A DNA stretch of 60,952 nucleotides from SVQP01 sp045594705 (GTDB taxonomy: Bacteria > Bacillota > Clostridia > Oscillospirales > CAG-272): positions 1-60,952 of the forward strand of contig JAZNZB010000040.1 of NCBI GenBank assembly GCA_045594705.1, read 5' to 3'. A program made the position numbers and the translations under genes. The notes beneath the pieces were generated by a model. That model was not told the DNA's origin, did no database searches, and was given only the letters and a program-made list of their open reading frames with translations. Positions 57,101-60,952 of this stretch are shown here, in pieces (the first letter of the stretch is position 1; every line of letters begins with the position of its first letter).

Positions 57101-58227
57101 GCATTGCTGTAGCCCACCACGCCGCCGACATTGGAAGTGCCGCTGACCGAGCCGGTGTTGTAGCTGTCCTGCACAGTGCTGCTACCATTCAAGCCAACCA
57201 CACCGCCGACAGAGTCCTCTCCGCTGACCGTACCGGTGTTGTAGCTGCTCTGCACGGTGCCGGCATTGCTGTAGCCCACCACGCCGCTGACATTGTAAGC
57301 GCCGCTGACCGTGCCGGTATTGTGGCTGTCCTGCACGGTGCCGGCATCGCTGTAGCCCACCACACCGCCGACATCGTGAGTGCCGCTGACCGTGCCGATA
57401 TTGTGGCTGTCCTGCACGGTACCGGCATCGCTGTAGCCCACCACACCGCCGACCTCGAACTCACCGCTGACCGTACCGGTGTTGTAGCAGTTCTCTACGT
57501 TTCCAAAGTTGCTGCCCACCACACCGCCGACATCGCACTCACCTTTGATCAGGGAAGCATCCACGTGCACGTTTTTTACAGTGCCGCTATTGTAGCCAAA
57601 CAAGCCTTGGCTATTATCACTTCCGTTGATATAAATGCCGCTGACCGTGTATTCGCCGCCATCAAACGTGCCGTTAAACGGAAAATTCTCGTTGCCGATG
57701 GGTGTCCAGGGGCGAACGTAGGTGTCCAGCAGTGCTTGGACAGCTGCTGTATTTTCAGTGTCGGTCTCGTCAAACGCCACGTAGCCGCTCTCGGTCTTGA
57801 CGTAGAACGCGCCTGCCGTCGTGCCGCCAACGCCCGTACCGATGGCATAGGTGTCATCCAAGGAGTGACCCCAGCCCCATACGTACTTGTGATCATTGGT
57901 TACGTTTTGCAGAATGGGAGAGATCTCAATATCATCGGTCAGTACTCCGTTGATATCGGAGTTCCCGCCGTTGACCTGCGCCGCAAACCAGTAAAGCTGG
58001 CCTGCGTTGCCGATCTCGTAATAGCCTTCTGCGTTCAAGGTCGCGGGCTCGTAGGCATTGCACTCCGTGCAAATGCCGTTTTCATACGTGCCCGTGCAAT
58101 TCGCCGTGGATGCACAAGCGTCGCCGTCTGCCGCAGATGCAGCAAACGCAAGCGTGCCGATCATAGCGATCAGCAGCACGGCAGAAAGCAGAATGCCCGT
58201 TAAAATTCTTGCGTTGGTTTTTTTCAT
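45145..58227 (-). CDS. Giant 4360-residue repeat surface protein with GCK-type C-terminal tail
   Basis: The ATG at 58227 (CCGGAGG upstream) starts a signal peptide cleaved near SAADGD. Residues about 50-2900 contain eight superblocks. Each begins with NGFC..C and ISNAGQLYWF, continues with FDGQGHTVSGLYF, several GLUG-type units (VGGVVGYN.GTVENCYNTG.VSG), and ends CYYLSD...ASGEVAYLLG. Residues about 2910-3570 hold MBG-like/Ig-type repeats (YNG..Q; AGTYTVYYRV.GD). About 3575-4250 hold sixteen Cys-pair repeats (PTCTE.G......C..CG......ALGH). A TPEE linker and GCKAAE-hydrophobic-KKKIF tail close the protein. Such layouts are typical of secreted adhesins; partners are unknown. The frame is uninterrupted despite 13 kb of repetitive DNA. 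Confidence 0.92.
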   Translation of the reverse strand: MKKTNARILTGILLSAVLLIAMIGTLAFAASAADGDACASTANCTGTYENGICTECNAYEPATLNAEGYYEIGNAGQLYWFAAQVNGGNSDINGVLTDDIEISPILQNVTNDHKYVWGWGHSLDDTYAIGTGVGGTTAGAFYVKTESGYVAFDETDTENTAAVQALLDTYVRPWTPIGNENFPFNGTFDGGEYTVSGIYINGSDNSQGLFGYNSGTVKNVHVDASLIKGECDVGGVVGSNFGNVENCYNTGTVSGEFEVGGVVGYSDAGTVQDSHNIGTVSGTHDVGGVVGYSDAGTVQDSHNTGTVSGAYNVSGVVGYSNAGTVQSSYNTGTVSGEDSVGGVVGLNGSSTVQDSYNTGSVSGTSNVGGVVGYSNAGTVRDSYNTGTVSGTYYVGGVEGYSHADTVQSSYNTGTVSGEDSVGGVVGIIGDESNGVVESCYYLSDSETDEIDGTTAKTAAEFASGEVAYLLGAAFGQTLGESGDQSPVLVTENNKVFRNIVGGCTESTFTYEYSNTENEPNYTHAAFDENGFCSDCGNGYESAVYNEQKNYYEISNAGMLYWFMEYVNAGTQIAGTDTIYNISDDVYSYEANAVLTADIVVNEGVLAEMSKETPDVSGFRAWFPIGYGYDRNGDGEYEIVYYEGTFDGQGHTVSGLYFNNTEQSYVGLFGRTRNGAIIRNVGVIDAYFQAGNYVGGVVGYNMASVQNCYNEGSVGGKSYVGGVVGYNYDNNVVENCYNEGSVSGTGYVGGVVGSNAGTILNCYNEGSVGDKSYVGGVVGYNEGTVENCYNEGSVSGTSYVGGVTGFHYGSVANCFNTGSVSGNSDVGGVVGYDRGGTVENCYYLSDTETDEIDGTTAMTAAQFASGEVTWLLNGGTNYVNSQNAIWRQTYGEDTLPGFDGLVVYRSGTCSESVYSNVKLPLVCDFEVEGNDANGFCSCGRYQEAPLTPDKYDLDGDGVKDKAFEISNAGQLYWFAQAMGDPIYQEYNNDNAVLIADIVINEDVLAEMAKDSPNVGDFRVWTPIGSYDHPYNGTFDGQGHTVSGLYYSDATASNVGLFGQTGADATVKNVGMIDSYIHAKDIVGGVVGHNDGTVENCCNVGVVNGIQYVGGVVGHNDGTVQHCYNTCSVSGNQDVGGVVGVNEGGVEHSYNIGDVTATGDGARNIGGVAGYHRGTLLSCYNTGSVSGTATDIGNVIGYLFETANVQNCYYLSDTETDEINGTFAKTAAQFASGEVAYFLQGEQPEHFWGQTVGKDQSPTLGGDKVYLIEAGCPNLQPLYSNNESAKGGEHDFAFNGFCICGAYQPAVLNEKGYYEIFNAGQLYWFARLVNIDGVTDANAILMDHIDLENRVWYPIGLYNDIAEANGSPVQKQYAGIFDGNNHTVSNFTAIGNGSQGLFGYCNESQTQIKNLGVINATVSGWNAGAVAGYCANLTNCYAIGCTITGASDTNTGAVTISSVGGNNGNSVIDNCWAYDCELIVGEGETSFVMHPVGGIRASNGSTSNVKNCYYGEIVTNAAYTSTTGAVEKTKAQFASGEVAYLLGEGFGQTLGEDGDALPVFATEDNIVYRNITGGCTEETYIYEYSNTEEDDVFSHILYQNGFCTECDAFQPADLVDGVYQIGNAGQLYWFAEYVNAGNTSANAVLTEDIVVNEGVLEEMANPSPDVSTFRAWFPIGYIYDRDGDGEDEDVYYRGTFDGNGHTVSGLYFNNAHQSYVGLFGKIDANATVKKVGVIDSYFYGYDYVSGVVGSNAGTVQNCYNTGTVSGGWYVGGVVGSNSDTVENCYNTGTVSGNIYVGGVVGSNAGTVQNCYNTGTVTGNSCVGGVIGCNSDIMQNCYNTGTVNGDSYVGGVVGSSDGTVENCHNTGAVSGNSNVGVVVGYNDGTVKECYYLADSNTETDEIVDTFAMTAAQFASGEVAYMLGGAFGQTIGTDAYPVFANGENTVYRGYASCGDAEMSCANVPLPSELAHDYQNGFCTECDAYEIPVYNEEKRYYEISNAGQLYWFMEFVNGGEIDFSAVLTADIVVNEGVLEEMANPSPDVSRFREWFPIGYFYDRDGVDREEDVSYEGTFDGQGHTISGLYLYNDVQDGVGLFGKIDANATVKNVGVIDSYLDASGSVGGVVGVNFGTVENCYNAGVVFGYSFTGGVVGENWGTVQNCYNVGNVGSGSGIGGVVGHNRSGVVDSMDISGTVENCYNVGMVNGNSDVGGVVGLNSGTVKNCYYLDTCGAAGEGTSVTAAQFASGEVAYLLQGEQTEQIWGQTLNFNRNPVLGGAKVYVWDASCRAGEQTAYSNTEITEPTPEHVYANGFCLGCDGYESATLTTDKYDLDGDEVYDEVYEISNAGMLYWFMEYVNAGNTSANAVLTADIVVNENVLGADDNPTSFAFRAWFPIGEQDVYYRGTFDGQGHTVSGLYFYSETQERVGLFGQINRATVKNVGVIDSFFWSNEKVGSVVGYNNGGIVQNCYNTGKVLGARGVGGVVGYNNTSGAIVENCYNTGKVVDGDNVGGVVGSNNGGIVQNCYNVGTVYGTGGVGGVVGLNSGSGTVKNCYYLDTCGAAGEGISKTAAQFASGEVAFLLGEGFGQTIGTDTYPVFANGENTVYKGYKACTDTEMTYANVELYATIEELHVFGEQSNGFCEACDAYEPAVYNQEKGYYEISNAGMLYWFMEYINAGNEGENAVLTRDIVVNENVLASDGSLNEGTYREWFPIGYFYDRDGDESYENVYYEGTFDGQGHTLSGLYFNNPLQNYVGLFGQIESGAIIRNVGVIDSYFNAVACVGGVVAHHRGLAENCYNVGTVYGTGDVGGVVGNNYGNVENCYYLSDTETDAFDGTTAKTWAQFNSGEVAYLLGEAFGQKIGTDAYPVFATEDNKVYGGFATCVAMIKSYSNDPDALAPTQLVKHTWVYSAEGGVLSATCAHNEDHKIIYTLVAPEELTFDYTEKAVTLNTVIIYEGTYQNLPEAPEIAYVGDRTNAGTFVAFLEMDGVKAELSVTITPKPLDLSNVTIHWEGKEDAKSEYVYTGNAIEPAVTVMDGDLTLTLGVDYTVEYSGNINASELNEAMIIITFIGNYSDGVNEYFTIAKAPAEWTEPVKNDLLYYNGEAQAFGEAGYSEHGTVLYRLGEDGEWTEEVPMLTEAGEYWIWYKLVGDQNHLGSDEYPLLVTVMKAIPNVQAPQPNEGLVYSGEVQEPVSEAVTDFGTVEYSLDGENWSPTLPGVRDAGTYTVYYRVIGDANVKDVAAQSVTVRIAKAAPEVTPPTATPGLIYIGAPSSLIGTYGHTTGGTLQYRLGEDGEWTTDALYATDAGTYTVYYRVVGNENYLDDAGGSFEAAIAKERPSLTSPDPLNPIYNGSEQALVSAGSSEHGTMEYSLDGENWSNEIPMATNAGSYTVYYRLKGDKNHSDTDPEMLPASIGRAMPSLVFAGSAEMIYNGQAYVLFEAVATGGTLQYRLGEDGEWSTTSPTATNAGDYSVYYRVLGDENYYDVAAIEVMTMIAPKSLTLIAEDQTVEQYATIPTLTWRAEGLVEGDELVEAPLLSVSWNEGDLGEFEIVIWGGSASDNYVIDAYVHGTLTVFEHVTHVPVILEGEDATCTESGLTEGSYCELCREILIAQEEIPANGHDYESVVTTEPTCTEDGHWSCTCPVCGDSYEEDIAALGHDYESVITEPTCTENGYTTYTCSVCGESYDDDYTDPLGHDYESVITEPTCTENGYTTYTCTVCGDSYVDDEVDALGHSYNDGVITTEPTCTEKGVKTFTCAVCGHSYTEAIEALGHSYEAVVTAPTCTEGGYTTYTCTVCDDSYVDDETDALGHTEVIDEAVAPTCTEKGKTEGKHCEVCGEVLVAQTDIPALGHSYGDDAVCDVCGQEQDTACEHAETVTVPGYAATCTTTGLTEGVKCEACNEMLTVQTVIPALGHSYNDGVITTEPTCTEEGVKTYTCESCGKTYTEAIEALGHTEVIDEAVAPTCTEKGKTEGKHCEVCGEVLIAQTEIAALGHSYGEGVVTTEPTCTEKGVKTFTCTVCGHSYTQEIEALGHTEVIDEAVAPTCTEKGKTEGKHCEVCGEVLIAQTEIPAPGHSYGDDAVCDVCGQEQDATCEHAETVTVPGYAATCTTTGLTEGVKCEACNEMLTVQTVIPALGHSYGEGVITTEPTCTEKGVKTFTCTVCGHSYTQEIEATGHTEVIDAAVAPTCTEKGKTEGKHCEVCGEVLIAQTEIAALGHSFGDWVTTKQPTATEDGCREKTCSVCGEKITEIIPATGEETSTPEEVTTPEEVTTPEEVTTSEEVTTPEEVTTPEEVTTPEESVTPEDTTAPEEVTVPEQTTPEQNTPEQTEPEQQTGCKAAERSVAVLIMMAMLSVAIVFGKKKIF

Positions 58228-58318
58228 GTTTGTTCCTCCGGAATCAGGATTGCGGCCTTGCCGCGTTTTGATAAGCAGTATCTGTTCTCTTCATTCTATT
58301 CTATATATAAGGGGCACG

Positions 58319-58693
58319 CTACTCGCGTTTGACCACGATGCGCTCCGCGCTCCGCGCTGCGCTTCGCGCTTCGCACTCGCACAGCCCAATCCAGTCCTCG
58401 CCGCGCTTGTAATGTGCGCATTCGCTGCAGGTGCTGTCCTGGGTGCGCCTTGCCCGACTCTTGAAGTGATCGCAGGCGTCCTGGATCTCGGTGGCATAGG
58501 GCATGCCCTCGTCTGTATATCTCGGATTTTCCCGAAAATCGGGGTAAATGGGGATCGGCCTACACAGGGGATTGTGTCTGTCTCTCTCCTCGTAATAGCC
58601 GTATCGCAGCGTAAACGTATTGCCAAAGACCTTTATTTCCTTGTAAAGGTCTCCTTCGTTTGGAATGATCGGAAGGTTTCGGATGTCGTTCAC
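58319..58693 (-). CDS. Small Cys-containing protein of unknown function
   Basis: The GTG at 58693 has AAGGAG 5 nt upstream, better than any ATG, giving 124 residues. It contains paired cysteines and histidines toward the end (DACDHFKSRARRTQD, STCSECAHYKRGEDWIGLCE) that could bind a metal. The C-terminal ARSAARSAER is encoded by a GCGCT-type low-complexity run (58330-58380). It lies between the giant gene and the LuxR-type gene on the same strand. No family was recognised. Confidence 0.65.
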   Translation of the reverse strand: MNDIRNLPIIPNEGDLYKEIKVFGNTFTLRYGYYEERDRHNPLCRPIPIYPDFRENPRYTDEGMPYATEIQDACDHFKSRARRTQDSTCSECAHYKRGEDWIGLCECEARSAARSAERIVVKRE

Positions 58694-58858
58694 GTTGGCT
58701 CCTTTCGGGCGCAAAAAAAGCGCCATCATTTTCATTATATAAATGATAGCACTTTTTCTTTATTTTGTTTATTACCCGCAAAGGGTTTTTTGGGCTATTT
58801 TTTTCGCGATCACGCGTCACAGAGCATATCCGTCGGGGGCGAATAGAGATATATTTTC

Positions 58859-60094
58859 TCAGAGAATGGCCGCAAATTCGCTACGCGGCATTCCGCTTTT
58901 TTCCATGGTGATGCGAATAGCCTGCTTGACTGCGGGCAAAGACATATTCAGCTTTGCCGCAATTTCGGGGTTGGTCATGCCAAAAGCCGCCAACTTTGCC
59001 ACCTCTCTCTCCTTAACGGTCAGGGTGGTGATGATCTTTTTGCCGCGGATGGCACCCGAAAGATGTGACCAGCCCTCATTATATACCTTATACAGCTTTT
59101 TGACCTCTGCCCACGCCGCCGGATCGATCTCGGACAGTCTGCGCTCGATCAAGGTATCCAACGCGCGGCAATACTCTGCCAGCAGGCCATACAGCCTGTC
59201 CGGTAGCGCTAACGCGATCGCGCGATCAATATGGCGGATTGCTGCAGCATCGTTTCCGCTGTTGTGATACACAGCGGCACAGGTCATGCGCAGATAGATC
59301 TCGGACATGACGGTATTTCGCTCATTTGCCCAGCAGATCAGCGGCTCGATGGTATTGGGCACCATACTCATCAGCGAAAGGCCCTGCACGCCCTCCACCT
59401 TCACAATACCCGTGGCTACCCCGTAGCCCGATGCATACAGATATTTGGCATAATACACCTTTGCAGCGGGATACGCGTCCTTATGCAAAGGATCAAAGCA
59501 GCCCATTTTGAACCATTCAGGGAAGTTTTCCACGTTATATATCATAATATCCACCGCACTGATGGCAAGCAGCATGACGTCGCGGTCGTAGTCGTTTTGC
59601 GCGGGTGCCTCGGCGATGTGGATCTTTGCCTTGCGCCACATGACAATATCGCCCTTCCAAATGGCACACATGGCAAGCAGCATGCCTGCGCCTATCACCG
59701 CATAAAACCCCGAATGCTTGGAAAGCAGGTATTTCGCGCTTTCATACACCTTATCGATCTCACCGCGTGAATACGCCACCTCTGCCTCAAAAAGCACGCG
59801 CGCCTCGTGATGATACGAAAGGCTCTCACCTACCGCGTCCGCCGTGCCGGGTGTGTGATACAGATCCGACATATACAAAAAGGGTGTTCTGCGCGGCAGC
59901 GGCAGATCTGCCTCGGTCATGTTTCTGGCTGCACGCGTTCTGCCATCTACCGGACGCACAGCATCACCGGGGATCATCCAGGAGCGTCCGAAGCGTTTTG
60001 CACCCTCCACTCTTCCCTCTGCGCATAAAAGCTGTACCGATCTCTCGGAAAGCCCCCATTTTTTTGCAATTTCCTGTATTTTTACGTATTCCAT
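58859..60094 (-). CDS. Two-HTH regulator: N-terminal HTH_17 and C-terminal LuxR-type HTH
   Basis: From the ATG at 60094 (AAAGGA upstream) the protein has 411 residues. The first 45 residues (VKIQEIAKKWGLSERSVQLL, CAEGRVEGAKRFGRSWMIPG) match the MerR/excisionase-like HTH_17. The last 65 (LTVKEREVAKLAAFGMTNPE, AAKLNMSLPAVKQAI) match the LuxR_C HTH. The middle is a helical, TPR-like region. Both ends could bind DNA; the middle may sense a partner. Its promoter carries two direct repeats. It lies upstream of the small Cys protein and the giant gene. Confidence 0.87.
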   Translation of the reverse strand: MEYVKIQEIAKKWGLSERSVQLLCAEGRVEGAKRFGRSWMIPGDAVRPVDGRTRAARNMTEADLPLPRRTPFLYMSDLYHTPGTADAVGESLSYHHEARVLFEAEVAYSRGEIDKVYESAKYLLSKHSGFYAVIGAGMLLAMCAIWKGDIVMWRKAKIHIAEAPAQNDYDRDVMLLAISAVDIMIYNVENFPEWFKMGCFDPLHKDAYPAAKVYYAKYLYASGYGVATGIVKVEGVQGLSLMSMVPNTIEPLICWANERNTVMSEIYLRMTCAAVYHNSGNDAAAIRHIDRAIALALPDRLYGLLAEYCRALDTLIERRLSEIDPAAWAEVKKLYKVYNEGWSHLSGAIRGKKIITTLTVKEREVAKLAAFGMTNPEIAAKLNMSLPAVKQAIRITMEKSGMPRSEFAAIL

Positions 60095-60131
60095 AGCGTT
60101 CCTTTCGCTCATTCGCAAGGTCAGTTTGCGC

Positions 60132-60197
60132 TTATCCGAAATGTATATCTTACGTTTATCCGAAATCTATTATACACCGAGGACCATTTTTTGTCAA
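60132..60197 (-). promoter_or_regulatory. Promoter of the LuxR-type gene with two direct repeats
   Basis: On the minus strand TTGACA (60197-60192), 17 nt and TATAAT (60174-60169) form a consensus promoter. The motif ATTTCGGATAA occurs twice (plus-strand coordinates 60156-60166 and 60132-60142), spaced exactly 24 nt, at and after the start site. Such placement suggests autorepression. Confidence 0.75.
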
Positions 60198-60225
60198 GGG
60201 GCGGGCAAAAATCCTCGAAAAATTG

Positions 60226-60255
60226 TTGACGGTGCCCCACAAGTCATGCTATAAT
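60226..60255 (+). promoter_or_regulatory. Promoter of the DUF308 gene
   Basis: TTGACG (60226-60231), an 18-nt spacer ending in TGC, and TATAAT (60250-60255) form an extended -10 promoter. Confidence 0.75.
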
Positions 60256-60284
60256 ATGATCATCAATCGAAAGGAGTTTTTTCC

Positions 60285-60761
60285 ATGGCTAAATCCAAAA
60301 AGAAATCCTCTAACTCTTCCTTGATCACCTCGATTTTGTACATCGTGATCGGTATTCTGCTGCTGGTCTTCCCCGGTGAGGCTCTCAACATCGCCATGAC
60401 CATTGCGGGCATCGTGTTCGTCGTTTCGGGTATTCTTGAGCTGATCAAGAAGAACATCGGCGGCGGTATCGTCAGCCTGATCATCGGCGTTGCCATCTTA
60501 GTCGTCGGCTGGGTTCTGACCGACATCGTCATGCTCGTGCTGGGTATTCTGATCGCCATCAAGGGCATCATTGCGCTGGTACAGGCACTCACGCAGAAAA
60601 AGAAGAAGGCACTCGCTATCCTCTTCCCCATTCTGACCATCGTGGTTGGCCTGCTGCTTGCCTTTGCATGGGGCAGCATTGCACACATCATCATGATCGT
60701 GGGCGGCATTTTGCTGATCGTCAGCGGCGTGCTCGGCCTTGTCGGTGCACTGAAGAAGTAA
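60285..60761 (+). CDS. DUF308/HdeD-like membrane protein
   Basis: The 158-residue protein has a basic N-terminus (MAKSKKKSSNSS) and about six short membrane helices arranged as a repeated pair, with ILYIVIGILLLVFPGEAL and IIMIVGGILLIVSGVLG near the ends. This matches the HdeD/DUF308 family, whose relatives include an acid-resistance membrane protein of enterobacteria. The function here is unknown. AAAGGAG precedes the start and a terminator follows. Confidence 0.9.
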   Translation: MAKSKKKSSNSSLITSILYIVIGILLLVFPGEALNIAMTIAGIVFVVSGILELIKKNIGGGIVSLIIGVAILVVGWVLTDIVMLVLGILIAIKGIIALVQALTQKKKKALAILFPILTIVVGLLLAFAWGSIAHIIMIVGGILLIVSGVLGLVGALKK

Positions 60762-60789
60762 AAAAGTTGCGGAAAACTCCGCGCAAAAT

Positions 60790-60826
60790 AAGGACTGTAT
60801 CCCACGGATGCAGTCCTTTGTTTTTT
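60790..60826 (+). terminator. Terminator of the DUF308 gene
   Basis: AAGGACTGTATCC and GGATGCAGTCCTT form a 13-bp stem (one GU pair) around CAC and are followed by TGTTTTTT. Confidence 0.85.
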
Positions 60827-60862
60827 ATGAAAAGCCTTGTTTACCACCACAGGTTTGCATTT

Positions 60863-60952
60863 GCAGGGGACGGCGCCCTCGACGTCCCGCCCTGCTGCAA
60901 CTTGCTATTTTGTATGTCATAGTTACGTTTTGCCCGAGCGGGACGTCGAGGG
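60863..60952. repeat. Inverted-repeat element, copy 2 (cut by window edge)
   Basis: The 27-nt arm at 60863-60889 is identical to the left arm of copy 1. The reverse-complement arm begins at 60939 and is cut by the window end after 14 nt. The 49-nt centre has the same length and shares short motifs with copy 1. Confidence 0.85.

Noticed and set aside
54202..58203. A 1333-codon plus-strand open frame opposite the giant gene
   Set aside because: It is antisense to a gene with signal peptide, domains and RBS. Its composition (IRATCFDQ-like, many HTAD/VANHTAD repeats) mirrors the repeats on the other strand, and it lacks an RBS.

Overview
The window looks like a chromosome segment from an anaerobic, Gram-positive Clostridia-type bacterium of the gut or rumen (an inference). 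Most genes have AGGAGG-type ribosome binding sites and many have textbook TTGACA-17-TATAAT promoters. Secreted enzymes carry lipoproteins signals, and the content is rich in polysaccharide-degrading enzymes. No rRNA, tRNA, CRISPR array, prophage or transposase gene was seen.

Layout. (1) 110-12148, minus strand: a starch/galactan locus, transcribed pullulanase, GH53 galactanase, GH13 amylase, solute-binding lipoprotein, two MalF/MalG-type permeases, MsmK/UgpC-type ATPase. The three enzymes are surface lipoproteins and the ABC system would import their products. (2) 12404-14323: a SHOCT/zinc-ribbon membrane protein, a promoter-to-terminator unit with no long ORF that looks like a structured ncRNA, three successive terminator-like hairpins and a doubtful Cys-rich ORF. 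(3) 14511-19725, plus strand: a seven-gene operon with an alpha/beta hydrolase, TetR regulator, flavin reductase-like protein, NmrA-type protein, DUF1295 membrane protein and two unknowns. (4) 19911-20014: a 104-bp inverted-repeat element, with a second copy cut by the right window edge. (5) 21076-24718: a Crp/Fnr regulator beside CoA-disulfide reductase, thioredoxin and two rhodaneses. The divergent promoter region carries two GTGAC-N4-GTCAC palindromes, each placed at about -41.5.

(6) 24785-34790, minus strand: an intracellular glycan operon (organophosphate-antiporter-like MFS, GH38, GH3, GH78, GDPD). (7) 34968-36560: a secreted LamG protein with an unusual GCK C-terminal tail. (8) 36811-39070, plus strand: YgjV-like protein, NAT_N/GNAT_C-like protein and an alkaline-phosphatase-superfamily enzyme. 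(9) 39138-42750, minus strand: xylA, xylB and an AraC regulator. (10) 43165-45063: M13 peptidase. (11) 45145-58227: a single 4360-residue surface protein (eight GLUG-type superblocks, Ig/MBG-type repeats, sixteen Cys-pair repeats, TPEE linker, GCK tail), taking up one fifth of the window. (12) 58319-60761: a small Cys-containing protein, a HTH-17/LuxR two-HTH regulator with direct repeats at its promoter, and a DUF308/HdeD-like membrane protein.

Together the genes describe a cell that digests starch, galactan and complex glycans, uses xylose, and displays large adhesive proteins. The most distinctive items are the shared GCK C-terminal signal, the operon combining a phosphate-type MFS transporter with glycosidases and a GDPD, the symmetric Crp/Fnr promoter, the SusE/F-like tail on an ABC binding protein, and the repeat element.
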